From assembly GCA_947561395.2 (NCBI GenBank), contig OX387194.1:23422048-23486047 (forward strand): DNA of 64,000 nucleotides, given 5' to 3'. Within the stretch, counting starts at the first letter, position 1; every line of letters starts with the position of its first letter. Shown here piece after piece: positions 1 through 11,760 of this stretch. The stretch is from Buxus sempervirens. Taxonomy: Eukaryota; Streptophyta; Magnoliopsida; Buxales; Buxaceae. The notes under the pieces are model-generated. The model did no database searches. It saw only the letters and a list, made by a program, of their open reading frames with translations, and had not been told where the DNA came from. The position numbers and the translations under genes were made by a program.

Positions 1-1527
1 TAATCGAAATTCCAAATCAATTTAAGGTTCCACATCAGACTCTTAATTAGTCCTAAAGTATGCATAATCGTAAGCAAAGGACTAACCACTAGCAATTGTA
101 ACATGCTTCATAGAATAAAGCAGAAAACTAAAACAGTGCAGAATTTAAATTCAGGCACACATGGTGTGTGGTCCTAAGGGTTGGCACCAATGAAGGCGTG
201 ACTCCTAGACATAATTGTGTAGAGGAGCACGTTCAAGTCCCAATCAGTCTTTTGTCTTTCGTTTGTTCTTTCATCTGCTTTCGGTGTCGGACCACAGCAA
301 AATTACAACTTGCCATCGAGGGCGGAATTTTACAAGATATTTACAAAAACTACAAAGAATTCATCCTTAAGGTTGTTGGGAGCCAAAAGGAAGGATACAA
401 ATTGCTTCCAAAGCAGGTAGGCTAAAAATTCCTAGATCTAGGGTTTAGCACCCTTGTTCTGATCTGGCATCTTTCATCTGTTTGTCTGATCTGGCCGGCT
501 TTCGTCTACTCTAAAAGACCAATCTGGACTTAAAGTGCTCCTAGCGGACTCTAATGGGTCAAGACCCATAGCATACAGGACTCAATGCATGGATCTGGGG
601 TGGTTCCCCTGATCAAAGTTAGGTTAGCTTCCTAAATTAGAGCCAAGGTAGCCCGTGATCTATGGTTTACTCCATTTGATGCAAAAAGCGGGAGTTGCTG
701 CCCCTAATGGACTCTGGATTTTATTCCGATTTTACTCCTCTTGTGTTCATCATTCACAACATACTCACCCTCGCATGCTCAACGCATGTTTCATTCAGAA
801 ACGTTAGGTGGGGAAGGATACCTAGCCCGAGACATAAGCCTACAAGGGTCTGGACCAGTACTAGATCCTCGCGTGCCACGGCAAGAAACCAGTGGTGCTA
901 ATGGACTCCAAAAAACTGGGGGGATGGGTTTACCCTGCTTTCCCCGGCAAGCCATGGGAGCGTAGCTGCTAATACCATCCCAAAGATCAGTTTATAGGAA
1001 TCAGAAGGGTAGGCTGCTAGAGAGGTCTAAATTTCGGTAAAGAAGATGCAATATCCAATTCACTCATTCATTCGGGGTCGGATCATCCACGCAACCTCCT
1101 TCGTGCATGTCACCCCACGTAGTTTATCACAAAAAAAGCGAGAAATTAAATTCATCCACGGTGTGGTGGCGTGCTTGTGTGCGCAATTGGACTCCGTGCT
1201 GTGTCTAATCGGGTGAGTTTTGTCTGGATTTTGTTGATAAAGGGATTTGTTACCATCTCGTATAGTAAGGTGCAGAATTGGCACGCAATACAAGGTTCCG
1301 AGAGAGTCCCCAGGTAAGTGGAGGGTCACAGGGAGGCGCTTAAATCCCACTTGCCTTAGGCAATTATCTCGTCCTTCTGACAGGACCCCCCAGAATACGT
1401 ATTCACGTGTATTCCGTACTTTACTGAGCGAGATAGTAAGAATCCTAAACCAACTAATTCCTCTTGTGTTGACTCATCTAACCAGGATCCTACTGGGCTG
1501 AGATGGTCCCCAGTGGAGTCACTAAGC
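1..1527. other. Non-coding remnant left of H LTR
   Basis: I see no convincing gene here. The open frames are short and unlike known proteins. A block at about 150-222 resembles 35135-35207 (shared phrase GACTCCTAGAC), so the stretch probably belongs to the same Tat-like family as element H. It ends in a tRNA-Arg-like primer site at 1507-1524. That suggests it is the leader of a minus-strand element extending left of the window. Confidence 0.4.
1507..1524 (-). other. Degenerate tRNA-Arg primer-binding site
   Basis: On the plus strand this 18-mer matches the 3' end of plant tRNA-Arg (TCCCCAGCGGAGTCGCCA) at 15 of 18 positions, and all three mismatches are transitions. Three bases later an LTR-like end starts with TGTGCGCGCG. 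The spacing matches the intact site in E2 (38978-38995). The tRNA sequence is from memory; the match was counted by eye. Confidence 0.5.
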
Positions 1528-1718
1528 TGTGCGCGCGTCAGAAACGCGGCACGGGAAAGTTCGGAGTCGCCACCGCCTGATGGGGTGCAGGTGGACACCT
1601 GGGTGCCTAATCTTGTCTATTTAGGGCTTTGGTCTGCGGCTTGAGATTTTAAGATGGGTCTCGGTTGTGGTCTGGGGAAGTCCGTAGACACCCCAGTCAA
1701 CCCCGTCGGATGACGAGT
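1528..1718 (-). repeat. H LTR, left fragment (split by Athila)
   Basis: This is the left piece of the Tat-like H LTR and resumes at 11766 after the Athila insertion. It contains the GGAGTCGCCACC block seen near the inner edge of other LTRs of this type in the window (45411, 53844, 35254). Bases 1714-1718 (CGAGT) are the left copy of the Athila target-site duplication. Confidence 0.5.
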
Positions 1719-3267
1719 TGGTGACTGTCGTACACAACCAAAGATAAACCACTACTTAAAAATATGCATATAGCAAGGTGAGTAGGGATCGTTCCACCGA
1801 GAGTTTCTATCTCTTCTTATGCTTTAGAAAACAGAATTAAGAGGGGGTTTTGTCACAATGAGATCAGAAAATAACAGATTACTAAAAACTTTAATAAATC
1901 AATCAAGAAAACAAACCTTGGTCTAAGTTAACATCCACCATCGGAATATCAAAGCTGATCATAGATGCTAGAATATATCAATTCATACATTAAACATTCA
2001 CCCTTGGAAATACTTTCCAAACTCTTTCAATTATAGATAATCAGAAAACAAGCGATCTAATTAACCCTAACTACTAAACAACCTCACACAAGCGGTAAAG
2101 ATTTAATCCAGCAGCAGCTTTAGGGACAAGGAAGATTGATGAATCTAAACAATACAATCACAAGCGGCTGTATTTAATCTAGCAGAAAATTCTTCCTAAA
2201 GTCTAACAATTCCTGACGCAGCAAATTATTAAACCTCAGTTGCTTCACAGATTAGAGGGATCAAACAATTACGGATTTGATATCTAGCCTAGCAATAAAT
2301 TGCAACGAATAATAAACTAGTAGGCCTCCTAGCAATTAGACGGAACAATCATGAGAATAAACATAGAAGAATATCAATGCTCAAGTATAAACTGAACAAT
2401 TAAAACATTAAGATCTCACAGCTTTATTAATTCCGAGGTTTCAGCCTCCTTTGACCAAGAATAAACGTTTAGCCACACATGGCCATGAATCACAAACTCA
2501 GAAGAAGAAGAAAGGGAGAAGAAGAAGAAGAGAAAAGAGGCCCCCCAGAACTCAGAAAAACTCCCTTTTTAAAGAGAAAAATCATGAACTTTCCTTCCAA
2601 GCCTCCTTAGGAAGAGAGAACTCCCTTTCCTAGTATATCCACGACTTTCCAAGTCCAAAAACGACCTAATCTCTTTTATTAGAAACCCTTAAAACTCTCC
2701 CTAAAAACTAGAAGAAGATCCCCAAGAAAAAGGAAATAAATCCGCAAAGTTCGGAATTTTATAACAGGTTTTTCTTCTTGATCGTTCGAACACTCAGCGA
2801 ACGCGGGTCGAACGCTCAAGTTAAAAAGCTATTTCTTCATCTCTTGTTCGAACGCTCAGCGAACGGTCAGCGAACGGTGCTCTCGGGTTTCTCTGTAGAA
2901 CACCAACGTTCGAACGGCCAGCCAACGGTCAGCGAACGCTGCTCTCGGGTTTCTCTGCAGAACACCAACGTTCGAACGGTCAGCGAACGCTGCTCTCGGG
3001 TTTCTCTGCAGAACACCAACGTTCGAACGGTAATCGAACGTTCAGCGAACGGTGAACATATCTTCTTCAATTTGACTCCGATTTTTACGCCGTTTGAACC
3101 ATGACTTCTATAATCACCAAGAGTATCTAATTAGCTTCATTTTTCCCACATGCTGCCAATTGTCACCTAAATCAAAATATGAGCATAATCAGTGTATTTA
3201 GGCACAAAAGTAAATTCAAAAGGTTACACATTAGTAGAGAAAAATATAACAAATTGAGTTCTTATCA
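1719..3267 (-). repeat. Athila 3' LTR
   Basis: This LTR is 1549 bp and is the downstream LTR because the polyprotein reads leftward. It is bounded by TGGTGACTG and CTTATCA. A purine-rich tract abuts it at 3268. The short open frames inside it recur in the other LTR copy simply because the DNA is duplicated; they are not gene evidence. Confidence 0.93.
2780..3062. repeat. CGTTCGAACG palindrome array in Athila 3' LTR
   Basis: A GC-rich island lies inside an AT-rich LTR. The 10-bp perfect palindrome CGTTCGAACG and CAGCGAACG motifs alternate with three copies of a spacer containing GCTCTCGGGTTTCTCTG, spaced about 62 and 51 bp apart. The same array is at 11273-11555 in the 5' LTR, with three of the five inter-LTR differences inside it. 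Confidence 0.85.
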
Positions 3268-4772
3268 AATTCCCCCACACTTAACCTTTGCTCGTCCTCG
3301 GGCAAAACTTAAATTCACTTTCCAAAAAAAATTCAGATTGATATCTCATTAACAAGAATCAGAAAGCAATTCAAAACTTAGAACCTATCATGAACAAATA
3401 TTTCTGAAATACTCACAATCACTTAGCAAGTATTTTCACTTGAAGGTGGAGCAAACCAAACACATAGACCCTCACAGAAATAAACACTCAACACTCCTGC
3501 AATGGAAGGGTATGTGTTTCACTCAAATTTATTCCAATGGAATTGATCTACCATAAGCTTGTTTATCTTCTCAATCTCCACCACTGGGATCACATGAATA
3601 ACATAAATCATAAGGGCTTTTCATGGGTTGTAATGGGGCTTAGGATGAAGGTAGGAAATAAGTGGGAATGTAGCTCAAAAGCCTTAGAAACTAATGGAGC
3701 AAAAATACATCATCTTAAGCTTAAATGTATAAGACATATAAAACCAATCACTCCCTTCAAGAAATTATTCTTTTTCATATATCATGCATAAACAAACCTT
3801 TTTTTCTTCTTGAAACTTTATGAAAATTTATGGCAATTTGTGCCATTCACAAGATTTTTCTTTCTATCACTTCTTTTTCTTCCTTTTCTTTTCTGTTCTG
3901 TTTTTCTGCTATTTTTTTTTTCTTCTTTTTTTTTTTTTTTCAAACTAGTAGTGGAACTCCAGAATTGAGGATAAAACATGTTCCCTTCCACCAATCATAG
4001 CCATACCAAAAACACCCCCACACTTACTTCTTGTACACCCATGCATACCAGAATAATGAACAATGCTCCACTAGATCTTCAACTTGGGTAAAGGCATAAT
4101 CAACAGCTTGGTATAAGATTTATAATCTGGTTTCTCAGAAAAGTCAATAAAGCTCACTGGGTTTACAAAAGGAAAATAATCAATCACAAGGTAGGCTATT
4201 TGGCTTTTATAACTTATAACAAAGAAGGCCTTAATCATATTCATGCATACATGTGTCAATGTGATCTTGAATGAGAATCAAAGCAAGTTCTAGAGAAACA
4301 AAACCAGGGAAGAATATCACACAAGAAAGAATAAAAAACTGATATGGATGTGTCAGTCCAAAGGCTCAAAATCTCACCAGCTTTTGTCTATCAAGTTTGG
4401 TCATTACCATCCTCAAGGAAAAATAACTAAACCAAGTAATGCTAAGTTGAAAGATTACTCATTCAATCATGTTCTGAATTTTTCTCAAGCTTAACAGAAT
4501 CTTTCTCATGACATACACAATCAGCTACTGTTGAAAACCACACAAGAACAAAAACAAACTCACTTAAAAACAAATTAAAACACACTTGATACCCTCCCCC
4601 ACACTTAAAACTTACATTGTCCCCAATGTAAAGTAAATGCAAAGAAAAAGCAACAAAAATAACTAAAACATAAACGCAGAAATTAAAAGAGAAAAGGAAC
4701 AAACTCCCCTTGGGTTGCCTCCCAAGCAGCGCCTTTGTTTATTGTCTTTGGCTCGACTCAATTCTGCTGTCC
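3268..4772 (-). other. Athila 3' non-coding region with polypurine tract
   Basis: This region lies between the polyprotein stop and the 3' LTR. The polypurine tract is at 3268-3283 (minus strand TAAGTGTGGGGGA then ATT). The core TAAGTGTGGGGG recurs on the minus strand at 4015-4026 and 4595-4607, so there are three copies in 1.3 kb. There is a T-rich stretch at about 3905-3945. I see no envelope-like or other coding frame. Confidence 0.75.
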
Positions 4773-7700
4773 TTAATCAGAATATGCTGGATCCTCAATG
4801 TGCAATTCAGCCACTGGTTCTGATTGGAAACCTTCATGGAAAGGCTTAAGTCTATGGCCATTCACTTTGAACACTTTGGAAGTGATTAAGCTTTGCACTT
4901 CAACTGCACCATGATGAAAAATATTAGTAACAATAAAAGGTCCAATCCAACGAGAACGCAACTTACCAGGAAATAGACGAAGCCTTGAATGGTAAAGAAG
5001 GACTTTTTGACCAATTTGAAATTCCTTCCTAGAGATCATCTTATCATGGAAAGCCTTTGTCTTTTCCTTATAAATCCTGGCACTCTCATATGCATCATTG
5101 CGAATTTCCTCTAGTTCTTGTAGCTGCAACTTCCTATGATCTCCGTTCTCATCCATCTTATTGTTAAAATTCTTGACAGCCCAATAAGCCTTGTGTTCTA
5201 ATTCAACCGGAAGGTGGCATGGCTTCCCAAACACCAACCGATAAGGGGACATACCAATAGGAGTCTTGTATGCAGTCCTATATGCCCACAAAGCATCATC
5301 TAAGCGCAAACTCCAATCTTTTCGATTTGGATTTACTGTTTTTTCAAGAATGGACTTGATCTCTCTATTCGATGTTTCAGCTTGTCCACTGGTTTGTGGG
5401 TGATATGCAGTTGAAACTTTGTGGGTAACATGATATTTCTTCAGCAAAGCTTCCACAGTTCGATTGCAGAAATGAGTACCTCGGTCACTGATTAAAGCTC
5501 TTGGTATTCCAAACCTGGAAAATATATTTGACTTAAGAAAATCTGCAACCACTTTAGAATCATCAGTCCTGGTGGCTTTTGCTTCCACCCATTTTGAGAC
5601 ATAATCAATAGCAAGGAGGATATAAACATAACCAAAGGACAAAGGGAAAGGTCCCATAAAATCAATGCCCCAAACATAAAAAATTTCACAAAACAGTAGG
5701 GGGGTTTGTGGCATCTCATTCCTTTGGGAAATATTACTTGTTCTTTGGCAATTAGCACATGACTTACAGAAGGTATATGCATCTCGGAACAGATGTGGCC
5801 AATAAAAACCACATTCTAGTACCTTTCTTGCTGTTCTTTTAGCTCCAAAGTGTCCTCCACATGCATAAGAATGACAAAAGGTGAGAATGGAAGTAATTTC
5901 ATGTTCAGGTACACACCTTCTTATTACTTGATCTGCACAATGCTTCCATAAGTAGGGATCATCCCATACAAAATACTTACAGTCACTCTTTAGCTTGTCT
6001 CTTTGAGCTTTTGCAAAACCAGGAGGTAACACATTAGTAACCAAATAATTGACAATATTTGCATACCAAGCTGTCTTCAAACTTGCTGAGAACAGTTGCT
6101 CATCAGGGAATGTTTCGTGCAACTGAAGTGTATCCTCTACATGAGTTAAGCGACTCAAGTGATCTGCAACGCAGTTCTCTGTCCCTCTTTTATCTTTGAT
6201 TACCATATCGAATTCACTCAAGAGAAGTATCCATCTGATCAATCTTGGTTTTGCTTCTTTCTTCGTCATCAAATAGCGAAGAGCTGCATGATCAGAATAA
6301 ACAATCACTTTGGTACCAAGTAAGTAAGAACGGAACTTTTCCAAAGCAAAAACAACAGCCAACAGTTCTTTCTCAGTAGTAGTGTAATTCTGTTGTGCAT
6401 CATTCAAAGTTCTGGAAGCATAGTAGATGGCATGAGATGCTTTGCCAATTCTTTGACCCAAAACAGCTCCTACAGCATAATCACTGGCATCACACATGAT
6501 CTCAAAAGGCATAGTCCAATCAGGTGGCTGTATTACAGGAGTAGATGTTAACAGTGCTTTCAACTTGTCAAATGCCCTTTTGCATGCTTCATCAAACTCA
6601 AAGGTCACATCCTTTTGTAGCAACTTGCATAAGGGGGATGCTATGTTGGAGAAGTCTTTGATAAATCTTCTGTAAAAACCTACATGTCCAAGAAAAGAAC
6701 GAATCTCCCGTACACTAGTAGGATAAGGTAAAGATTGAATAACATCCACTTTAGCTTTATCTACCTCAATTCCTTTAGATGAAACAACATGACCCAAGAC
6801 TATACCTTGCTCAACTAGAAAATGACATTTTTCAGAATTTAACACAAGGTTAGTTTCTATGCATCTTTGAAGAACAAGTGTAAGGTTATGCAAACAGTTA
6901 TCAAAGGAATCTCCATGAACTGTAAAATCATCCATGAAAACTTCTATGAATTGTTCAAGATATTCAGAAAATATGCTGACCATACACCTTTGGAAAGTAG
7001 CTGGGGCATTGCAAAGGCCGAAAGGCATTCGTCGATATGCAAAAGTGCCAAATGGGCATGTGAAAGTTGTCTTTTCTTGATCTTCAGGAGCAATGGCAAT
7101 TTGGAAGTAACCTGAATAACCATCAAGAAAACAGTAGTAAGAATGACCAGCTAACCTTTCAAGCATTTGATCAATAAAAGGCAAAGGAAAGTGATCCTTG
7201 CGGGTTACAGCATTCAATTTTCTGTAATCTATACAAACCCTCCACCCATTCTGAACTCGGGTGGGAACTAATTCATCATTCTGATTTTTCACCACTGTTA
7301 TTCCCGTCTTCTTGGGAACCACTTGAACCGGGCTGACCCAACAGCTATCTGAAATAGGGTAAATCATCCCTACTTCCAGAAGTTTTAGAATCTCCTTTTT
7401 CACTACATCCATCATGGGTGGGTTCAGCTTTCTTTGTGGTTGACGTGAAGGTTTTGCTCCTTCTTCCATCAAAATCCGATGCATGCATGTAGATGGACTG
7501 ATTCCCTTAATATCTGCAATTGCCCAGCCAATAGCCATTTGATGCTTCTTAAGAACTTGGACAAGTTGTTCCTCTTGAGAGGCAGTGAGTTTGTTGGAGA
7601 TGATTACTGGCAAGGTTCCTTTCTCTCCAAGAAAAGCATATTTCAGATGGCTTGGAAGAGGTTTCAAATCTGGAATGGGGGGCTGCAAAGCAGAGGGTAA

Positions 7701-10157
7701 AGGTCTCTTGTTAGAAATTGGTAATGCAATATGTTGAAAAGAATCTGAATATGGTAACTTTGGGGAAACATCCAATGCTGCAACAGTTTCATGTAAATCA
7801 GCATTCAAAGCCAATTCTCCATTCTCTTTCTCAAGATGGTTGCTGAGGACAACTTCTAAATTATCTTTTCCATCAAGTTCAAAAGTGTCCTGTGCAAAAG
7901 AATCAATCAGATCAACAGAATATACAGGATTTTCATCACAAGGATATTTCATGGCATTATATATATTAAACTTAACAAATGAACCATCAAATTCCATGGT
8001 AAGTGTGCCTTCATGAACATCTATCATAGTCTTAGATGTTTTTAAGAATGGTCTTCCTAGCAAGATAGGTGCATTCTGATCACCATTTTCCATATCAAGA
8101 ACATAAAAATCGGCTGGAAAAACCAAATCATTTACTTTCACTAAAACATCCTCTACAACACCTTTAGGATATGCATTTGATCTGTCAGCCAATTGGATTA
8201 CGACACCAGTTTTGTTCAAAGGTCCAAGTTTTAAGGATTCATAAATAGAATATGGCATGACATTTATAGAAGCTCCTAAATCTATCATGGCTTTTTCAAA
8301 CTTGGTGTCTCCTATCATACAAGGAATAGTAAACATACCTGGATCCTTGCATTTTGTAGGGAGTTTACTTTGAATAACAGCAGAAACATTCTCCCCTACT
8401 CTTACTTTCCCAGTAAGCTTCTGTCCCCTCTTTATGGTACATAGCTCTTTCAGAAATTTGGCATAACGAGGTACTTGTTTAATAGCATCAAAGAGTGGAA
8501 TATTTACCTCACATTTTCTGAAAGTCTCATAAAGATCTGAGTTCTTCTCATATTTTCTATTTTCTTTTAAAGCCAAAGGAAAAGGGGGTACTGGTTTATA
8601 ATCAGGAAGAGGATGGAATATACTTGGTTCATTTTCATTTGGAATGTCCTTCATGGCTTCACTTGTTTTCTCCTCTTCTTTATTCAGCATTGTAGGTGTT
8701 GGCTCTACTTGAGTTTCAACTTCTTTACCACTTCTCAAAACAATTGCACTGGCATTCTCTCTTGGATTCACTACTGTCTGAGAAGGTAATTTTCCTGAAT
8801 TTTGTGCTTCCAAACGACTAATGGCAGTGGCCATTTGACCTACTTGGTTTTCCAAGCCTTGAATACTGTTTCTTGTCTCTTGCTGGAAGTGTTTTGTCTC
8901 CTGTTGAAATTGCACAGTGTTAGTGGCAAGAGATTTAACAATATCTTCTAAAGACATACCAGAATTAGAAGTGTGGCCCTGTTGTTGTCTTGGGGGGTAT
9001 GGTTGCTTATATTGCTGGAAATTTGATCTGTTTGGAGGTATTTGCTGAGTTGCTTGTGGATTCCCAGATCTAAGATTTGGGTGATCTCTCCACCCTGGGT
9101 TATATGTATCTGAATAAGGATCATATTTCCTTTGAGGTTGTCCAGGAAAACCACTTGCCCAGTTTGCTTGTTCATCATGTTCCTCTCTAAGAGTTGGACA
9201 TATATCTGTTGCATGTCCTTCTACAGAGCAAATTCCACAAACTTTTGCTGTTTGCATGTTACCTGCATTCATATTACGAACAAGAGAAGTCAGACTTGCA
9301 ATTTGCTGTTCAAGGGAAGAAATATTTACCTCTCTGACTTGTTTAGATGAAGAATCAAGTCTACTGCCAAATTGCTGAGAGTTGGCTGCCATATTTGCAA
9401 TCAGGTTCCTAGCAGCTTCTGGAGTTTTATCTACCAAAGCTCCTCCACTAGCAGCATCAATCATGTTCCTTTCAGTAGGTAAAAGTCCTTCATAAAAATA
9501 CTGGATCAGTAGCTGTTCATTGATTTGATGATGGGGACAGCTTGCACATAGCTTCTTGAATCTTTCCCAATACTCATACAGAGATTCCCCATTGTTTTGC
9601 CTTACACCACAAATTTCTTTTCTGATATTTGCTGCTCTTGAAGCTGGGAAATATTTTTCCAGGAATAACCTCTTCATCTCATTCCATGTAGTAACAGTCC
9701 CAGAAGGTAAGTAATAAAGCCAATCTTTAGCCGACTCCTTCAAAGAGAATGGGAAGGCTCTTAATTTAATCTGCTCTTCAGTTACTCCAGTGGGTTTCAT
9801 GCTTGTACACACCACGTGAAACTCCTTCAGATGTTTGTGAGGATCTGCACCTGCAAATCCATGAAAAGAAGGCAAAAGATGTATTAGTCCAGATTTTAAT
9901 TCAAAAGTAGTAGCAACATCTAAAGTAGGAAAAGTTATGCATAAAGGTTGCTGATTTAAATCAGGAGCAGCAAGCTCTTTCAAAGTTCTGTTTCCAGCCA
10001 TGGTTCCTTCTTCTTCGGAATCAGATTCACCAGCAAAAAGAGATGGATCGTCCTCTTCTGAATGTCTCTGTGCTGCCCTCCGTAGCCTGTGCAAACTTCT
10101 TTCGATTTCTGGATCTTTCTGCAAATAACCTTGGTTAGAAGATCGAGTTGCAGTCAT
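4773..10157 (-). CDS. Athila-like gag-pol polyprotein, intact
   Basis: This is a single open frame of about 1794 codons encoding the capsid and all copying enzymes of the retrotransposon. The in-frame frame extends slightly upstream to a TTG, but the first ATG is at 10157, so I use that. In order: gag; a zinc knuckle of form CGIC-x5-H-x4-C near residue 310; an aspartic protease with DLGAS near 625; reverse transcriptase with FMDD near 1076; RNase H (CDAS near 1222, later a TDH-like segment and ADHLS); integrase with an HHCC finger near 1430-1465 and catalytic D, D, E near 1494, 1556 and 1592. DLGAS in place of DTG/DSG is usual in this lineage. There is no frameshift or internal stop. Gag and pol share one frame without a stop between them. 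It is likely competent in coding terms; expression was not tested. Confidence 0.93.
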   Translation of the reverse strand: MTATRSSNQGYLQKDPEIERSLHRLRRAAQRHSEEDDPSLFAGESDSEEEGTMAGNRTLKELAAPDLNQQPLCITFPTLDVATTFELKSGLIHLLPSFHGFAGADPHKHLKEFHVVCTSMKPTGVTEEQIKLRAFPFSLKESAKDWLYYLPSGTVTTWNEMKRLFLEKYFPASRAANIRKEICGVRQNNGESLYEYWERFKKLCASCPHHQINEQLLIQYFYEGLLPTERNMIDAASGGALVDKTPEAARNLIANMAANSQQFGSRLDSSSKQVREVNISSLEQQIASLTSLVRNMNAGNMQTAKVCGICSVEGHATDICPTLREEHDEQANWASGFPGQPQRKYDPYSDTYNPGWRDHPNLRSGNPQATQQIPPNRSNFQQYKQPYPPRQQQGHTSNSGMSLEDIVKSLATNTVQFQQETKHFQQETRNSIQGLENQVGQMATAISRLEAQNSGKLPSQTVVNPRENASAIVLRSGKEVETQVEPTPTMLNKEEEKTSEAMKDIPNENEPSIFHPLPDYKPVPPFPLALKENRKYEKNSDLYETFRKCEVNIPLFDAIKQVPRYAKFLKELCTIKRGQKLTGKVRVGENVSAVIQSKLPTKCKDPGMFTIPCMIGDTKFEKAMIDLGASINVMPYSIYESLKLGPLNKTGVVIQLADRSNAYPKGVVEDVLVKVNDLVFPADFYVLDMENGDQNAPILLGRPFLKTSKTMIDVHEGTLTMEFDGSFVKFNIYNAMKYPCDENPVYSVDLIDSFAQDTFELDGKDNLEVVLSNHLEKENGELALNADLHETVAALDVSPKLPYSDSFQHIALPISNKRPLPSALQPPIPDLKPLPSHLKYAFLGEKGTLPVIISNKLTASQEEQLVQVLKKHQMAIGWAIADIKGISPSTCMHRILMEEGAKPSRQPQRKLNPPMMDVVKKEILKLLEVGMIYPISDSCWVSPVQVVPKKTGITVVKNQNDELVPTRVQNGWRVCIDYRKLNAVTRKDHFPLPFIDQMLERLAGHSYYCFLDGYSGYFQIAIAPEDQEKTTFTCPFGTFAYRRMPFGLCNAPATFQRCMVSIFSEYLEQFIEVFMDDFTVHGDSFDNCLHNLTLVLQRCIETNLVLNSEKCHFLVEQGIVLGHVVSSKGIEVDKAKVDVIQSLPYPTSVREIRSFLGHVGFYRRFIKDFSNIASPLCKLLQKDVTFEFDEACKRAFDKLKALLTSTPVIQPPDWTMPFEIMCDASDYAVGAVLGQRIGKASHAIYYASRTLNDAQQNYTTTEKELLAVVFALEKFRSYLLGTKVIVYSDHAALRYLMTKKEAKPRLIRWILLLSEFDMVIKDKRGTENCVADHLSRLTHVEDTLQLHETFPDEQLFSASLKTAWYANIVNYLVTNVLPPGFAKAQRDKLKSDCKYFVWDDPYLWKHCADQVIRRCVPEHEITSILTFCHSYACGGHFGAKRTARKVLECGFYWPHLFRDAYTFCKSCANCQRTSNISQRNEMPQTPLLFCEIFYVWGIDFMGPFPLSFGYVYILLAIDYVSKWVEAKATRTDDSKVVADFLKSNIFSRFGIPRALISDRGTHFCNRTVEALLKKYHVTHKVSTAYHPQTSGQAETSNREIKSILEKTVNPNRKDWSLRLDDALWAYRTAYKTPIGMSPYRLVFGKPCHLPVELEHKAYWAVKNFNNKMDENGDHRKLQLQELEEIRNDAYESARIYKEKTKAFHDKMISRKEFQIGQKVLLYHSRLRLFPGKLRSRWIGPFIVTNIFHHGAVEVQSLITSKVFKVNGHRLKPFHEGFQSEPVAELHIEDPAYSD

Positions 10158-10188
10158 AAACAATCAAAGATGATTATCAAAGAGAAAC

Positions 10189-10206
10189 TCCCCGGCAACG
10201 GCGCCA
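10189..10206 (-). other. Primer-binding site for tRNA-Asp
   Basis: On the plus strand, TCCCCGGCAACGGCGCCA equals the 3' end of plant tRNA-Asp(GTC), with 18 of 18 bases matching from memory. It lies 5 bp inside the 5' LTR (which starts at 10212). tRNA-Asp priming is typical of the Athila lineage. Confidence 0.9.
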
Positions 10207-10211
10207 AAATT

Positions 10212-11760
10212 TGGTGACTGTCGTACACAACCAAAGATAAACCACTACTTAAAAATATGCATATAGCAAGGTGAGTAGGGATCATTCCACCGAGAGTTTC
10301 TATCTCTTCTTATGCTTTAGAAAACAGAATTAAGAGGGGGTTTTGTCACAATGAGATCAGAAAATAACAGATTACTAAAAACTTTAATAAATCAATCAAG
10401 AAAACAAACCTTGGTCTAAGTTAACATCCACCATCGGAATATCAAAGCTGATCATAGATGCTAGAATATATCAATTCATACATTAAACATTCACCCTTGG
10501 AAATACTTTCCAAACTCTTTCAATTATAGATAATCAGAAAACAAGCGATCTAATTAACCCTAACTACTAAACAACCTCACACAAGCGGTAAAGATTTAAT
10601 CCAGCAGCAGCTTTAGGGACAAGGAAGATTGATGAATCTAAACAATACAATCACAAGCGGCTGTATTTAATCTAGCAGAAAATTCTTCCTAAAGTCTAAC
10701 AATTCCTGACGCAGCAAATTATTAAACCTCAGTTGCTTCACAGATTAGAGGGATCAAACAATTACGGATTTGATATCTAGCCTAGCAATAAATTGCAACG
10801 AATAATAAACTAGTAGGCCTCCTAGCAATTAGACGGAACAATCATGAGAATAAACATAGAAGAATATCAATGCTCAAGTATAAACTGAACAATTAAAACA
10901 TTAAGATCTCACAGCTTTATTAATTCCGAGGTTTCAGCCTCCTTTGACCAAGAATAAACGTTTAGCCACACATGGCCATGAATCACAAACTCAGAAGAAG
11001 AAGAAAGGGAGAAGAAGAAGAAGAGAAAAGAGGCCCCCCAGAACTCAGAAAAACTCCCTTTTTAAAGAGAAAAATCATGAACTTTCCTTCCAAGCCTCCT
11101 TAGGAAGAGAGAACTCCCTTTCCTAGTATATCCACGACTTTCCAAGTCCAAAAACGACCTAATCTCTTTTATTAGAAACCCTTAAAACTCTCCCTAAAAA
11201 CTAGAAGAAGATCCCCAAGAAAAAGGAAATAAATCCGCAAAGTTCGGAATTTTATAACAGGTTTTTCTTCTTGATCGTTCGAACGCTCAGCGAACGCGGG
11301 TCGAACGCTCAAGTTAAAAAGCTATTTCTTCATCTCTTGTTCGAACGCTCAGCGAACGGTCATCGAACGGTGCTCTCGGGTTTCTCTGTAGAACACCAAC
11401 GTTCGAACGGCCAGCCAACGGTCAGCGAACGCTGCTCTCGGGTTTCTCTGCAGAACACCAACGTTCGAACGGTCAGCGAACGTTGCTCTCGGGTTTCTCT
11501 GCAGAACACCAACGTTCGAACGGTAATCGAACGTTCAGCGAACGGTGAACATATCTTCTTCAATTTGACTCCGATTTTTACGCCGTTTGAACCATGACTT
11601 CTATAATCACCAAGAGTATCTAATTAGCTTCATTTTTCCCACATGCTGCCAATTGTCGCCTAAATCAAAATATGAGCATAATCAGTGTATTTAGGCACAA
11701 AAGTAAATTCAAAAGGTTACACATTAGTAGAGAAAAATATAACAAATTGAGTTCTTATCA
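10212..11760 (-). repeat. Athila 5' LTR
   Basis: This is the upstream LTR, 1549 bp, almost identical to 1719-3267. On the minus strand a TATA-like TTTAAAAAGG lies near 11057-11067, about 205 bp downstream of the palindrome array at 11273-11555. This LTR probably drives the polyprotein. It ends at 11760 and is followed by the second TSD copy at 11761-11765. Confidence 0.93.
11273..11555. repeat. CGTTCGAACG palindrome array in Athila 5' LTR
   Basis: This is the second copy of the array at 2780-3062, in the promoter-bearing LTR and upstream of the TATA-like box in the direction of transcription. Confidence 0.85.

Larger units (their letters stand above)
1719..11760 (-). mobile_element. Complete young Athila-like Ty3/gypsy retrotransposon
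   Basis: This is a full-length LTR retrotransposon of 10042 bp on the minus strand. It is flanked by the perfect 5-bp duplication CGAGT (1714-1718 and 11761-11765). The LTRs (1719-3267 and 10212-11760) are both 1549 bp, start TG and end CA, and align with a constant offset of 8493. By eye they differ at only five sites (1791/10284, 2792/11285, 2870/11363, 2990/11483, 3165/11658), about 0.3 percent, which means a very recent insertion. A tRNA-Asp primer site, a purine-rich tract and one uninterrupted polyprotein are present. The Athila assignment rests on the tRNA-Asp site, the gag knuckle form, the DLGAS protease and the FMDD RT motif. No envelope-like frame is seen. Confidence 0.93.

Noticed and set aside
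168-425. Small plus-strand frame near the left edge
   Set aside because: No recognisable domain. It overlaps a block repeated near 35135 in non-coding element sequence.
2451-3104. Frames duplicated at 10944-11597
   Set aside because: They lie in the two copies of one LTR. Identity reflects LTR duplication, not conserved coding.
3268-4772. Envelope-like gene of an Athila element
   Set aside because: No frame of suitable length or with membrane segments exists between pol and the 3' LTR.
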